Origin: Saccoglossus kowalevskii
Lineage: Eukaryota > Hemichordata > Enteropneusta > Harrimaniidae
Direction of reading: 5' to 3'
Length of the DNA stretch: 64,000 bases
NCBI RefSeq assembly: GCF_000003605.2
Contig: NW_003119425.1
Coordinates: forward strand, 807,238-871,237
Position 1 is the first letter of the stretch; each line of letters opens with the position of its first letter. The notes under the pieces are model-generated. The model searched no databases and was not told where the DNA came from. It saw nothing but the letters and a program-made list of their open reading frames with translations. This document shows positions 1 to 15,529 of this stretch, piece after piece. Both the position numbers and the translations under genes were made by a program.

Positions 1-3000
1 AAGTCGTTGTTTTCGCTAAATAATACGATTTACAAAGTTTGTTTTCCAAATAATAGAAAAAAAACTACTAGCAGTTACCATTATTTTATCTGAGCTAATA
101 ATTGCGTCTCATCGTCAATAAATTCACTCAAGTTTCAAAAATGTTTCGACGTATTATTGTTCAAATATGTTCAGCCTTTTCAACTCGCCAGTGAAGATTA
201 TCGATCACACACACACAGAAAAAACTATGATGTCAGTGATTTGGGTGGCGACTGTGCGTGGCATGTGTCAATATCGTGTAATGTGAATAATGTAAACATA
301 ATGCTTGTTCAATCGTGTGGCGTCCACTTTTAATCTGGTGATTAATTAAATGTGTCCGCTATATTAGTTATGAAACGATTGTAACCTTATATGTGTGTGT
401 AACATCTACGAGCCGCGCAGCGGAAGCCACGCAAGGCCCCAGTGATATAGACACAATCGAGAAGTTTATGTGTAATCTGGAAATTAATTATAATCGATAA
501 TATCTTCTTCGTGTATAGCATATGATGTCTGTATTATATAAAATGTTCGTAACATAAAAAACAAATGATATATGTAAAAATAAATTCCAATATTTGTTGA
601 AATTACCATATTATGTAATCGAAATAAAATAAAATACCTGTGTCTATCTGATTATGTCGTGCGTATATATATACCCTATAAAACGTACGAAAATAGCAAT
701 AAACTAGAAACGAATGAGAGCTACTAACAATTAATTGAATGTGTAAATATTAAAAAGCAATGTTGTATACTTTGCTACTAAATAAATTATGGAATTTCAC
801 TTGTGTGCGGCACTGTGATATCCGGTTTATTAGGCGAGTGTAGCCAAAGGCTCTGAATGCATGACATTTACTGGTCTGGTTTAATGAATCGTGTAAGTTA
901 ACGTTGCGAATTATCCAATATATATTTTGTAGTATTTGCACGTGTGAAAACAAGTCTGTATTTGCATGTGGCTACGCTGCAGAGGGGTTAAAATGAAATA
1001 AAACTCTGTATATGTTGTAAAAACATGACCTTGCCTACTTTTTAGAATCCGATCGCAAACAAGTTTATTGTAGATACACACACCCGAGCAAGACAACACG
1101 TGTGGGTTATTCAAACTGACGTGAATCTATCACCACGGTCTGTAACTAAACATGTTGTTTAAAATAAGCATTTTGCGTGTTTGTCCCCGGTGTTTGGACA
1201 CAATCGTGACTGTTGAGGCGGCGTGACCGTAATATTGGCCATTGATTTTGCGCAGTTCTCGAACTATTGTAGAAGTAGAATGAAACAATTTTAAAATTGT
1301 ATTTTTGCTTAGCGTGCCAGGAAAATACATGGATATGCATGAGTGTACGTAGAAGATCAAATAACAAAGTTCGTCTTATGTTCCCTTGGCAAATGTTGAT
1401 TTTGATAAATTAAGTAATTACACGCCGCCGGGCATCTGGAAGGCAAAACAAAAATTGCAATCAATATGTACCAGACCCGAGGTTATTTGGACATCAAGTA
1501 ATATTACTTTATATTCGTGATGCCTGGGTGTACCCGTACGTTCGTGACACGTACCTATATTTTAGCGCATGTAACAGAGACCATATTTCAAATGTATATA
1601 ATTCATTATTTCGGTATCAGGAGCTCTCGAATACTAAGATAAATTATATAATAGCATTGACCATAATCGGGACGGGTAAAACAACCAGTAGTGCATTTTC
1701 TTAAAGTCCAGAATTCACATCTACCTGAAACAAATTATATTTCTTTTAAAGCGAAATATTTTCTCGGAAACGATAATAGCATATGTATTTTATTTCACAT
1801 GTACTTATAACAAATGCCTATTACCGAATTGTTATGTACCTACAAACTTTGGACACGTTTGTGCGAAATCGTAGGTATATACTCATATAAGGCAAATGAG
1901 CAGCGCCATCACAAATACATAATCAAACTTAGGAATCTCGCGTCATTTCGAGTTAGTTTTTAGCGGAATTCCGAGTCTTTTGTATTCATGTCACGTTGTT
2001 TCATTTGGGAGACATACTGCTAGAACGGTAATCGGGAATAAGACCCTTATAAAACTGCTATTTCCGTTTTCTGTAATTCTGGTTTAGTAAACTAAACACG
2101 TAAATGTACAAATCCGCTGCAGGTCATGTATTTACAATGCTGTTTTCTTTTTGTTAAAGCATAAAATAATGTCCGTCTACTAGTTTTACAAATACATGTT
2201 CTGGAATATCCTAATTCTCGATTACTAATATACTTCGAAATATTTCCCTGAGTTATCCATTACAAAAAATACACAACTGGAGAAAAAAAACGAACAGTAT
2301 CAATATCAGTAATTACTCCAAAAACTGCATTGTGCTTAATCAATGACATGTGCGTCTTCAAAATGATTACAGTTACAATCAGAGAGTTCACGGCTTATTG
2401 CGATTAAAAGGAGTTGTAGAATTAGCCATTCATCTTGAAGTGAAGTGAAGTGAAGCTACTTAAGTTCAGTTTGCGTAGAATTGATTTCGATGCACTCAGC
2501 GAGCATGTATAATTAGACTGGAAAGCAAAGACAATACTCATCACATGGTAAGCGTGTAATCGTATAACCAACAATATGTGTTAATTATTTTCTGTTTTAA
2601 GCTTTCGTATATGAATTGGGTGAATACAAAAAAAACTTAAATTTAATCATTTAAATTACATCGTTGGTGGCATATAATATTGTTAAGCGCACGTGGCGAT
2701 GGTGAATTGTAAAACGCACATTCCAAATTTAGAATCACACCGGACTCCAAAGTATATTATTTACACTGAGTAGGTTAACATTAACTTGTCAGTGTATTTG
2801 AAAAGGAGTAGATATATTCCAGGTATATAGCACACGTGACTGCATAATTCGTGGGAACAAGATGCATTTAATCAACGTTGTGACCTAATACCTATATAGG
2901 TGCAAAACGTGATTTCAATTACCGCATGTATGTATGTGTTTTAATCGGGTTATTTTCGTTCTGAACTTTCTTTGTTTAGAACAAACGTCACGAAGTTAAC

Positions 3001-5549
3001 ACATGCCCTGTACTTCACCGTTATTGACCCTGGCGTACATTATGCATTGCGACAACTGTATCACATATGTGCCCCTATTTACATACGCAGATTTTTAGTT
3101 CCAAAATTAATCTTGATCTATTTGTTAAATAGCATGTAGTATATAACATGTTTAGCTCGAAAATTAATATTATGCTTGGTAGTGTATATTTAGTATATCA
3201 GTGCTATTGATTTTGTCTTCGTAATACAATCATTTACGTTGTATAATCGTGCCATATACCATTCATTTTACCTATTACTATTTATTTATATTTTTATTTT
3301 AATGGAATGGTTCTACACATAAAATCTGAATGATATCTGAAAAAAAGAAACATATGAACATACCATGACGTCTGAGAATACATATGGTATACATATGGAA
3401 TATTTATAAATAGGTACATGGGTGTGATACCAATCTCGGAAAAAAATGAACTCGCGGTTTATCAAACGTGACAATAATTTGATTCGTGTTTGTTGTATGT
3501 CATCCTATTATTGTATTCAATCTACGCAATAATACCACATGACTTTCGGGTCACTATAAACCTCCCAACCTGTATTCCTATCCCCTGTCGAATTACGAAC
3601 AACTAAAAATGCAGGTGTACCACACGATTCGTGCGTGGAAGTAAATTGTTTTGTCGGGGTGGATAATTTCTTATCACGAAATCTTAATGGCGGGTTTGAA
3701 TATCTCAGATACATGAGTAGAATTATATTATATAAAACCAACAGAAACGAACCTTTCACTGAAGTGTCGATCTTAGCCGTGACATAGAGGACGTTCTTGC
3801 ATTCTCGTACACCGAGTCATGTCTGAAACGCACGCCTTAAACTAACAGCCTAGTTGGTGATGATTCAAGCACTCGTGTGAACACTGGTATGATATCAAGC
3901 TCGCAGGTGTAAACTATAAACAAATCACTCACCAGCAGAGTTCAACATAATACATCAGTTTATCTGGCATCGCTAGCCGATCAGGGACAGCATGAAGTGT
4001 CAATACCGTACTGCCGAGTATCCTTGTCATTATGTGTGATTTCGCTCTCTCGGCGACTCCTACTCACAATAACCCCCTAGGTTTGTGATTAATTTTTATA
4101 GAGGATCAATCCTTGCTCTGTATGACGCGACTATTTCTCGAAGGATGTCAGATATGGGGAAGACTTAGCAATCGTGGAATAAGTTCGTGGCCTGAAATCG
4201 TTTAAATATACCTTATGTTAATACCATATCATTTGCAATGACCATATAATAAGATACACGATAGAAAATGTAACTGATGTAATATCGAGATCTCAACAGT
4301 TAGTCTTGCAGTTAATTTTAATCGATAATGCCTGTTTCTTTTTTATACATCAGAGATTGTGTATTATCAACTATATAATCAAGATTTGCTTTTCATATCT
4401 TAGTACGTTTATCACCCCCCCCCAGAATGCTACCAGAAAGGTTACTTTTGATACGAATTTTGCCAGCAATAAAAATCAGAGTAACGTAAGTATGTTCGGT
4501 TGAATTGAGCAAAACAAAGACCTGCCTTCGGCGCATTGTTTCCAATATCCAATTATGGTCGGTAATTAGGCGTCCCTCCTGGGTTTTGTTGAACTTGGGA
4601 ATACACGCTAATCACCGTGATCGTGTTTACTAACAACGGTGCACTGTAGGATGGAGGGGCCTCTTACTGGCAGTTGTATGTCGGTACGTTTGATTGACGT
4701 CAGGGAACGCACAACTGCGCGGTGTTTTGTTTGACTCTCCGACTATTTTTTCATCATTTTTTATGTATAGAGATGCTATTCTTTGTCTGTCATGATTGTA
4801 TGCATGCCTTATGTCATTTATGCACAATATTATCTCCAATACGGCAAAATCGATTGTAAAGTATATATTTGTGGTTATTGGTTTATATACAATTCTTTCC
4901 CGTTCTGATTGACAGCCACCGTATTCTGAGACCCGATTTCATCTATGTCACTCGATCAATACCAGTTGTCATCGTCCAATAACATTATAATATATTTTGT
5001 TGCAATGATTGTAATAATATTGACTCAGTAAATAATAATAATTTTAGCGTAACCATGACGATATGGAAAACAAAGTACCAGCGTTCAATATTCAATAGAA
5101 TAAACCGCCGTATTTCCACTCGAAGTTATAACTCCAGTATTATATTATAAATAACTTGTAACCTTGGCAACTGGCGTACGGACTTTTAATAAACCAAAAA
5201 AATGACACAAGAAAATAAAATTGACTGAAAAGTTATAAAACATAAAATGTACTAATTCACATAAACTAAGATTTAGTTGTTCTCTTGTCGCGCAATGACG
5301 GAGGTCGGTGTAAACGCATTTTCTAATGTAAAGATGTAACATTTGAAAAACGTCTACCTAGGTAAATGACCTTAATGGTTCTTAAATGGTACGCAATACA
5401 CGTCTGAAATTTCATTTTAAAGGACATTACCTACTCACAATGTATTTTTAAAAGCTGATAAGTAGAACTACGAAGACCCACAACTATGAGATGTAACTTG
5501 AGACGTCTAAGTATATGAGTGTATGAGAGGAAAATAGATGACTGTGAAG

Positions 5550-5550
<1 letters not shown>
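1..5550. other. Anonymous AT-rich non-coding DNA
   Basis: No gene is supported here. Stop codons are dense in all frames, and the few open stretches (up to about 80 codons, e.g. 3517-3759 minus) have no recognisable motif. The only small simple repeat I see is four copies of TGAAG at 2436-2455. Distal regulatory DNA cannot be excluded from sequence alone. Confidence 0.6.
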
Positions 5551-5610
<60 letters not shown>

Positions 5611-5612
5611 TA
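5551..5612. repeat. (TA)n microsatellite
   Basis: An almost pure TA dinucleotide run of about 60 bp with one phase slip near 5601. It makes an Ile/Tyr run in a longer open frame (5519-5887 plus), which is therefore low-complexity and not evidence of a gene. Confidence 0.95.
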
Positions 5613-8202
5613 CTCTACGGACTAAACGTACAGGGAATACACATGCCGGAATCCAGAAATCGGATTACGTAAGTGTTAATACAACGTTGTCAGTGGTTAT
5701 GGAGGCAGACAATCGATGTCTCACAATAAAAGAATGCACGACTTATTTCTCCGTGGTTATCAATCAGACAGTGTGCTCAAACTGTCGATGGAGAGACATA
5801 ATAGTGAGGGTCGGAAAATTCCAAAGCCAATTCAAAACCATCGTAGTGATGGATTTGCTGAACCGACGCCACCAGTCAATTCATTAAGCAGGTAGAATTA
5901 AGTTAAACTGTGTAGGGACTTAGCATTGTTCTTGTACGGTAAATACGGGGTAATCACACAGCCACGCAATGAGTTGCCTTCAGTGGTGTACGAAATCTCC
6001 TCTGAAAAAAGCGCTTAAATGAATTGAACACACTTTGACTATCAATGTGTCGTCAAATGGAATTAGTCGGTACGCCGCCTCAGATATAGCGTGTGAAATG
6101 TTGAAAAGTGCGTAGTAGTCAGTAAGAGATGAACTAATATGAAGAACATGTTGAGATAGTATTGTGCGCTTCCTTTCTGTGAGCGTTGAAAAATATTAAT
6201 AGCAAGAAGCCGACTGCGCAATTTAATAACAATATTATCTTAAATGGTGTGCGTGACGGGGAGCGCGTCCGTTTACAGTGGCAAGGCGCAATTTCCGTAG
6301 TTGCAATGTCGAGTCCTGTTTATTTGTTCGTATATGTGCCTGTGACAATAGTGTAGCATTGAATATTTATAACATTATATTCAACGTTAAATCATTAAAC
6401 GTTGTACCAATGACGAGTGCAGACGTAACGCGCACGCGCGAACGTGTTATTTCACGTATTTTATTCACGTTACTCGGCATGTTAAATTTAATCTGAATTG
6501 AATATTTGCTACTATCGTCGTAGAATATTCGCAATAAATAATTAATGACAATGGAAGAACCTAAAACTGTGGGGAAAAAAAGCATGTCAATTGAGTGAGT
6601 AGGCAATCACAACGCGATCGCTTACAACATAATGAAAATATATTACAAAAACAAATAGCAGCTCAGTGTAAATGGCGTGTTTTGTTACATTAGGGCAAGT
6701 TTATTATCGTCCAAGTGTAACTGTGTCACAACTATCTTACATTGACGTCATCGCCGAGAGAATGCACCAGGATTTTTTGTTAAATATGATCCGAATATTA
6801 CTATTGTGCCTTCCCTGTTTCCGTTCGTGTAAAGCTCATACTTTTAAGATTAGTTATGCTCTGTGGAAGAGACACTTAGATCGGAAGTGACTGTAAGCCC
6901 CGATTATTATTGACATTAATATAATCGACTATACCGCCTAAAACGCCATTAGCCAAATTTAGTTTTCTGCTGGATGTGCGTTTGTTCGATTTAGGCTCGT
7001 TGACACTGAGATATTGCACTGAATTTTCATAATTTCATTATGATTGGGTACATAAAATGTGGCATTTGCAATGCGAATATAAACCTGTGTTTTTATTTCG
7101 TTTTTACATTAAAAGGTTACCGATCGACACGTAAGAGCAATTTACATTTGAAATGCGGACTCAGCTGTTAACAAAGGCGATGTTCATCAATCATTCAAGT
7201 GCTGGCCATTTAAGCCAAGATAGCAAATTGCCTGACTAATATAAACGTTTCTACTTCAGAAATTTACGCACCATTGGGAGTAAGGTGAAATACACATTAC
7301 TAAAATGTTTCTGTTTCATTAGCGTCGACTCTCTATGATTTGGTACACTGACTCCGGGTGATAACTGGAGCTTCGTTATGATAGGGTCAGTTAGTACTTA
7401 AATATCAAGTACCTCCTTATAGTTCATCATTCTGTAAACGGAAATATAATGTTCCACTAAATGTCGGTTATGGATAAATATGTCTGATTAAACCACGATC
7501 ATGACGTCACAATATTTATTTCGTTGTAATTGTCTGGAAGAATAACCCGCATTATAATATTACGCTAGAACACTCAGATTTCTGTGAATCGCGAAGGGAT
7601 TTCGCTACCTTCTGAAAATGTATATTTATGGTGAATAATAATATACATCTTTAATAAGACGAATATTCGATGAATGTGAATAGCATACGCCTGTGCCGCC
7701 ATACATGCGTGTCTAGACTCGTTTGTTATGTATTAATCACGCACCTAGATATGAGCGTCCGTCGTTTAAATGTCAGTCATGTTACTCGTTAACCTAGGCA
7801 TAATTTTCCTGACGTAAGAAAAATCACGGACACTTATACTCTTTATATTCTTTGTGAGCTTTGCTTGTTTGGTGTTGCGAATCGTTAAATCAAACAAGAA
7901 TGTGGTTATTACTGTAGCGGGTTGTCTATAAATTCAATTTGTATTATGGTTACCGCCCTGGAGACAAAAGTATCAGACGACATACGAATAAAACACACAA
8001 ATAAAATACAGAATAAAGCGTGCTGCGATCTAAGTATAAATACGGTTACCTGTTCTGAAAGGTAAATTGTAAATCATTAAAACCGTAAATCAACTTAATC
8101 GGAGAAGCACATTGTGCTTTTATTAAACTGGTAGCCTTTGTACATTGCGTATGACGTGTTCCAATTACTGCAATGTAGTCTCACCACGCCGTGATGTCAA
8201 AA
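5613..8202. other. Anonymous non-coding DNA
   Basis: No recognisable gene or element. Short overlapping open frames at 6278-6606 and 6672-6890 have no family features. A small CpG-rich patch lies at 6424-6445 (alternating CGCG/ACGCGC), too short to call an island. Confidence 0.55.
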
Positions 8203-8246
8203 TCATTCATTCATTCATTCATTCATTCATTCATTCATTCATTCAT
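8203..8246. repeat. (CATT)n microsatellite
   Basis: About eleven uninterrupted copies of the tetranucleotide CATT. Tetranucleotide tails like this are often the 3' end of a LINE or SINE, but I see no recognisable element body on either side. Confidence 0.95.
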
Positions 8247-8735
8247 AAACTAGACTAGACTTTTATCGCTGTCAAAACAATATACCAAAAATACATTTCT
8301 CTAAATTATCTAATGCTCAGTGAATATCGATTGTTTATGTCAATAATCTAATCTTGTACGCACCACATGTATGTTCGTTACGGTTTCCAACCTAATCCCC
8401 TATTTCCTAAGTGCAGGTTGTACATTGATGCGTGGCTTAGTAAATACGGAAAGATCGATATACAGCTTCGGTTTTGTCGCAATAGTTAGTGTACTTGAGG
8501 GTAAAACTATTACATCAATTAAGCTGTTACGTCATTCGACGTTTAGCAAGTGCATACATTGGCCGTTATCAACAAAATCACTTTACAGAAACATTACATT
8601 TATGCCGATTAGAAAGTGTAAGCATATTGTCTGGACCGAGCTGTATTATTAATTATAACATTAGCACAGCATCGTGTATGTTTGACGTGCTGCGTTGTGG
8701 TGGGACATACACACTTAATGCCATTGCACCTTAAA

Positions 8736-8761
8736 GATGAGGAGGAGGAGGAGGAGGAGGA
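8736..8761. repeat. (GAG)n trinucleotide repeat
   Basis: About eight GAG/GGA triplets in a row. The strand is purine-only here. It lies just after the stop of a short unrecognised frame and has no evident coding role. Confidence 0.9.
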
Positions 8762-11700
8762 CAAATAAACTAGGAAGTTGACAAATATATTAAATTAATT
8801 ATTTGATTTATTTATTCAACCTAATTCTTTCATTTTTTTTTGTTTTCAATTGTGTTTGTACGTGGAATGTCTAGCAATTTGGAAATGAAACAGGACAATG
8901 ATTGTGTTGTATAATTTAATAAACATCTTGAAATGCACTGCCTGTGTCGCCTCCCCATGAGAGGTACTAGTAGGTTAATCAACATAAATTAAACTTCAGT
9001 TTGCCTGTCAGATATTAACAAGGATGCAGAAAGTGAAAAAAAAAACAATACGTGGGTCATCGAGCCAACCCACAGGGAATAATTGTTCGGGTTTGATGTG
9101 CCTATTTAGATTTGTTTTATTGTAATATATTTTAAATTTCTCTTGTTAAATTTCAGTGAGACTACAATGCGTTTTTGAACAAGGTTCTTTATACTAGTGA
9201 ACACAATTATGTTCACGGTTATGAAGCACACACTCCGGTAAGGCAAATGAAGAGTTGTATACCTCCACAGTTTCTATTATGTTAATATACAACATGTTGT
9301 GAAATTTCTTGGTATAGAGCCGTAAGCTTTATATTACGATATGCTTTATTGGGAAAACCTTTACAAACTCAAATGATGACGACAACAACGATGTACATTA
9401 ATATCAACGGGTCCAGATTAACAATTCAAAAGTATGTGAGTGAGTACTCATAGGAAGCCGCATTAAAAGCTGTATGTCTAACGATAGCAATAACTGTCCT
9501 TGGTAACATATAATCCATCTGTGTGTATAAGCCGATAAACTAACAATGTTATGACACATAATTATTTATTACCCAGATTATCTTAAGTCTAAGTTTGAAA
9601 ACATGCACTGAAAAAGACTGTCTAATTCCAGTGTCGTGCTGAAGTTTTGTTAAGAAAAATGATTATATGCTCGAGGCTAGTAGATTAGGAACATCGTACC
9701 GACATACAACGACTGTTAATGACGGTTTTGTTGATATATATGTTACTTTATCTCCACAAATATACTCTGCCGTGTGTCACGTTTGCACGTAACTATTTGT
9801 AATATCTCTTTTATTGCAATAAATTATTAACGTTAATGTCACGACGCTGTCAAATTGATGTGTTTTGAGACAAGTATCTTTTTGTAAGGACGTTCATTTA
9901 AAGAGGTAAGACTTTATGCTGAAACTTCGAGATGAACATACAAGTGAGGTGTTGTAATTGGCTAGCTTATTATTTGGATTTTATGAAAGCCACACTCATT
10001 CCGCGAGAAAATATTCTTGGAAGTTCGAAAGACTAATTAGACTCAGACATCCAATGACGTATGTCATCACCTTTTACTAAAAGATCACTTAGGAAATATT
10101 GAATGTTGGCAATTTATTAGTATGAGACTTGTAATCATGTGTGTTTGCCTTAGGATGCATACACATTAGTTTGGTGCGCGGTGGACAAAATAGATTCATA
10201 CATATTCATACGAAGTACTTTTTTTACAAAATATAGTTAACGACAAAGAAGCCACATACTTGAATTTAACAATAATATATATGACGTAGTTTCAATCAAC
10301 ATCAGCTACAGAAATACGTTATTAGAGAAATCAAACGTGATACTAGTTTAGAGTCGGCTCAAATTAGTTGTATTATTCCGCATCACAAAACGTACACCCT
10401 ATCATTCGCTAAATCTACGAGTGCCTAGCAAATAGAAACAATATCGCTATGTATCTCGAATCTTTACTGCATATGAACTTGTATGAATAAAAACATATAT
10501 TTACTCAAGCTGTTGGCGTTCCACGCGCGCGGGCACGTGATGATGTCTAGACGGCGCAATGTCACTAGTTGGTCCACTATAGATACATAATATTAACATA
10601 TGCAGTTGAGTATTATGTATTATGTATTTGTATTATTTTCTATGTTTTATTCAAATTCACTTTAAAGATCACGAGTAATGACGTAGTTTGGATATGTTTT
10701 TATGTCTAATTTGCTAGATACAACATACTGGTCAGGTGTAATTATATTTTTAATGTTTGACAAAAAATGGTACCATAGCATAAAAACATGCCTTAAAACA
10801 GATGAGATCGGTTGTCCAGTCGAAACTGAACACACATTTTAATCGCGTATAATGAACACGAACGATTGTTTTGTTTGACAACACATGTGCAAACGTTACA
10901 TCATACGTGTAAATAATTAAATTCATCACTTACATGTAGCCACTTATTCATGAATATATCAAATAACTACCATGCTTCAAATGATCAGTAGTGTTCATAG
11001 TTATCGCTGGTAAATCAATCATTCGATAGGGCACTCATGTTAGCTACAAGAATTGATAGCTGTCAATAGCTCGTGGTCAACACTTATATTCATTAAAAGG
11101 GTGATCGGAAACTTGAGTAACAACTCGTGTTGCAATCTGCTCAAGGACACAGAGCAAGAAATTGTTATTAAACTAATAAAAGAATAGAATGGATACTCGA
11201 TGTTTAACAGGGGTGATTGTTCATTACAGTTAGAATGCTCATTATATTATCCCGTATGTCATTTAACAAAGTAATACTACAGATACACACATTCTGAATC
11301 AGTTATTTATATTCTACCTAAGTTAAGTAACATTTGCCTACACAAAAGAAGTTGGATTCAACCACGCACTTTAGGCACAAATACAACTGACATAGCTGTT
11401 TCTTCAAAAACACGTATGCGAACAATGTTTTTAGAGAATACACTAGAACTTTGTATTTATTCAACTAACTAACTAACTATTTACAGTTCAGCGCTGTACC
11501 ACGCATAACGCCATTGTCTCATGAATTACTTTCCAATGTTTTCATTTTCGTCGTTATATAATTTGTTAATCGCAACACGTCATTGTTTTTTATGATTGTA
11601 AGCGTCACAGATATGGACAGCAATTTATTCACACGTAGCCCTGGACGTGCGTTCAAACGTTTTTGATCATAAATGTGTTGTTTGCAATCATACTCAAACA

Positions 11701-14700
11701 CGCTCGGTTACCAAACAACTATGTCACTTTTAAAAATACCATTCAACTTTTTTGGAACTAAAACGCAATATATGTGTTGCACTCCAAACTATCTATTGTT
11801 AGGGTTTCAAAATACCTGTTTTAATTGAGATTATGGTTTACATTTTGTGGATTTCTGATACAATTTCTGGTTCAAAATTCTCCATCAAAATTAATAATTA
11901 AGATGGAATAGAGAAATTCATTGCCGATGAAAACACGCACGATTATTTGTGGCCGGATTTCGTTGTAAGTAATTTGATTCACGTATTTAATAGGAAATCG
12001 ACGTAACGATAATACCTCGTGGGTTCAATATATTCCTGGTTGCCGCGTGACCATATTATTTTTGATAACAAGAACAGCCAGTTTCACATACTTCAGGTTG
12101 TTAAGTGTCATCTCCCGAACTTCAAGAAACGGGTTAATGACGTCATTGTGTTATTCACGGCGCGTCTGTTAATCTTGTGGATGGATTTGTGTATTAACTG
12201 AACTTAATACAAACGTCAGATTAAATCTAACATAGTCCATACTTTCATCAGCAGTCGAGTAATCGTAAAAGCTAAAATCGGAGACAGGAACTGCGGACTG
12301 GGGAACAAAATGATCGAAATGACTGGTATATGATTAAATGTGTAGTTACAACTGATTTCCTGCTTGAACACGTTTTTAAAACCAGCTTCAAAACTCTAAC
12401 GCAATTATATTTATATATAGATAACTTTTAAGTGCGTCGAGCGACAAGGTTTAACACATGTGTACAACCTATTGATTACACGTGCAATAACTACAAGCAA
12501 TTTAAGTTGTTTTTTTTAAAGAAACATGTTAATATATAATGTCAAGCTAATTTACTTCGCTTCACGGCGCTTCATAATTGCCACAATCAGTTTGTCCTCT
12601 GTTAAAATGATGAGAATGCATACATGCTTACAACTTCGACCTCAAATAACTGAGACAGATATTTGATTTGTGTACAATAATGATATATGGAAACGATTTG
12701 ACCAAAGTAGCAGCACTGGTTAAGGTCAATTTCCGCTGACCCATTGACACAAATGACTATCAATGTAGCCCACTTAGTCCTCACAGAATCTGTTGCATTT
12801 TATTGAATATGAATGTAAACATGAATAGCCAACATTTTGTATAAAAATACTCGGTCATCCATGACATTTGTTCCAATTTGCAAAGTCAATACCGAAGTCA
12901 ATATATTCAATGAAATGGCAAATTATAAATTTATGTTGGATAATAATTAGTGGGTTAATTTGAGTACTTTACATAATATTGTATCACTAGAAAAACAGCA
13001 TAGTATGAAATGCTCGTAAAACAAAACGTTCTTCCCACAGCTAATATCATGGTAGTGCGAATTAACGGCATGTAAAGATGAATATGGAGCGTATGCGCTA
13101 GGGTCTGTCATAGAATTATATCATACCCTACTGTAAGATGTATATGAAAAAAAATTATATAGTATAATACTGGTCATTAATATTTTTGAACACGTACAGT
13201 TGACACGTTGTAGCATGGTGGAAATGTTACAATCTGATAAGTATTATATCATTAGCCGTTATCTGAAAGAGGATGACATATTCGTTGACATATAGTAGAT
13301 TGTAATTGCGATAACGTTAGATGTTGCCTCACAGTCGAGTTCCGCTTATAATGCCTGGCTGTTATAATTAAACAATGTATTTGATCTTGTTTCTCGACAT
13401 AATTTTGTACAACCAATTTATCGTAAACTTGGGTAAACTTCAAAACTTCAACAAACCTTGAACGTGGCATTGATGTGCACAGATATGCATAGCGTACGCA
13501 CTTGATCTTGACAGGGGGTTTATGCGAATATTTGCCACCTTACACAAAAGCAATTGTCATTAGCAAACAAAGATGTAAATTCTTTTAAATTACTTTCGTT
13601 ATTGTGTTAGCTTTTTAACCAAATGCAAGAAATGTTTAAATTGGTTTAATACAGCAACAACAAACGATTTTCAATGAAATTGTATTTAAGTTCTTTTATA
13701 TTTTATCTTTACAAAAAATCCACCCAGTCGTATTTAGGAAATTACTATGAGGGAATGCGAAAACAAATGTTGCTTGCACTACAGCAATCAAATACAAAAC
13801 AATTTGGATTACCATAAATAGTTAGCTCATGATTTACGATAATGTTACTATAAAAGATGGGTTTGCCACCATGGCTTGATATGAGGCCACATGCATTGGC
13901 ATATAAAACCGTGTGTTTCGTTCACATGTGCTGATCCCTCTTGCAATGATTTATTGTTTTCAAAAAACGCCAGCTCAATGTCACTATTAAACTAGTGACG
14001 AACATCATTGCAAATATTAACAAACCTCAGACATATTCAGTCAATCAATTATTTTCAAGTCCTTTGGGTTTATGACAATTAAACTATTTATATAGAAAGA
14101 TTGTATGATGACAATTATGTAAAACAAACACATTTGACAAGAGATACCACAAATGGTTCTTACCAATACACAATGCACAATGGGGAGCCTCTCTGTCAAC
14201 ATTATCATCTGCATGAACCACACTCCATGAAGCAAGCAAGAAAAAGTACAAGTTATCGATTGATATAATTGCAATACGTATAGTTCACATGAGATTGTCA
14301 ATACTTCTATATTTTTAACAACCTAGCATGTCGTGCATATATTTAATTATATTCAAAAGATGCTCAAAAAGAAAAAAAACATATCTCACCAGAGTGTTTC
14401 CGGTAAATTTAATGACCAAATGGGAAAAGGAAGCTGCTGATATTTTCAAAATATTTCCTCGGAACCTAATTGTAGTAATTTTTAGCGTAGTTCGAATGAA
14501 CTTCCTGACATGTTCGGTACAGACAGAGAATATTTGAATTAAACATTCGAAATGAGGTGTAATTACCTTTTCCTTTCCAAGATGAGGTGCAAGAAAGCAT
14601 CCGTTGTATGCGTTTATATTTATTCGCGGTATGGGACTCTCTTTCTTCATATCAATACATCCGAGAGGTTACAGTACTATTCGTTGCATTGCCAGGGGTA

Positions 14701-14820
14701 TTAAACAGTTAGTGGTCTATCAAATCAATGGGCGATGACGATATCGTTCTCTACAACCTGTACTATTCAAGTCAAACGTAATGATTGTGAACTTTAATTT
14801 GTGCCTTCATTATAAAGCGA
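8762..14820. other. Anonymous AT-rich non-coding DNA
   Basis: About 6 kb without a supportable gene. The longest open stretch, about 111 codons at 14315-14650 on the minus strand, is mirrored by an overlapping plus-strand frame (14328-14537) and has no motif, so I treat it as chance. A short CpG-rich stretch with CACGTG lies near 10520-10545. (AACT)n is repeated three to four times near 11463-11479. Confidence 0.55.
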
Positions 14821-15529
14821 NNNNNNNNNNNNNNNNNNNNNNNNNNNNNNNNNNNNNNNNNNNNNNNNNNNNNNNNNNNNNNNNNNNNNNNNNNNNNNNN
14901 NNNNNNNNNNNNNNNNNNNNNNNNNNNNNNNNNNNNNNNNNNNNNNNNNNNNNNNNNNNNNNNNNNNNNNNNNNNNNNNNNNNNNNNNNNNNNNNNNNNN
15001 NNNNNNNNNNNNNNNNNNNNNNNNNNNNNNNNNNNNNNNNNNNNNNNNNNNNNNNNNNNNNNNNNNNNNNNNNNNNNNNNNNNNNNNNNNNNNNNNNNNN
15101 NNNNNNNNNNNNNNNNNNNNNNNNNNNNNNNNNNNNNNNNNNNNNNNNNNNNNNNNNNNNNNNNNNNNNNNNNNNNNNNNNNNNNNNNNNNNNNNNNNNN
15201 NNNNNNNNNNNNNNNNNNNNNNNNNNNNNNNNNNNNNNNNNNNNNNNNNNNNNNNNNNNNNNNNNNNNNNNNNNNNNNNNNNNNNNNNNNNNNNNNNNNN
15301 NNNNNNNNNNNNNNNNNNNNNNNNNNNNNNNNNNNNNNNNNNNNNNNNNNNNNNNNNNNNNNNNNNNNNNNNNNNNNNNNNNNNNNNNNNNNNNNNNNNN
15401 NNNNNNNNNNNNNNNNNNNNNNNNNNNNNNNNNNNNNNNNNNNNNNNNNNNNNNNNNNNNNNNNNNNNNNNNNNNNNNNNNNNNNNNNNNNNNNNNNNNN
15501 NNNNNNNNNNNNNNNNNNNNNNNNNNNNN
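14821..15529. other. Assembly gap (709 N)
   Basis: A run of 709 N. Any open frame crossing it is an artefact of reading N as X. The flanking sequence shows no obvious repeat that would explain the gap. Confidence 0.99.

Noticed and set aside
5519-5887. 122-codon open frame over the TA repeat
   Set aside because: The length comes from the Ile/Tyr run of the microsatellite; the remainder has no motif.
14315-14650. 111-codon minus-strand gene
   Set aside because: An overlapping plus-strand frame of similar quality exists, no motif is present, and the composition matches background.
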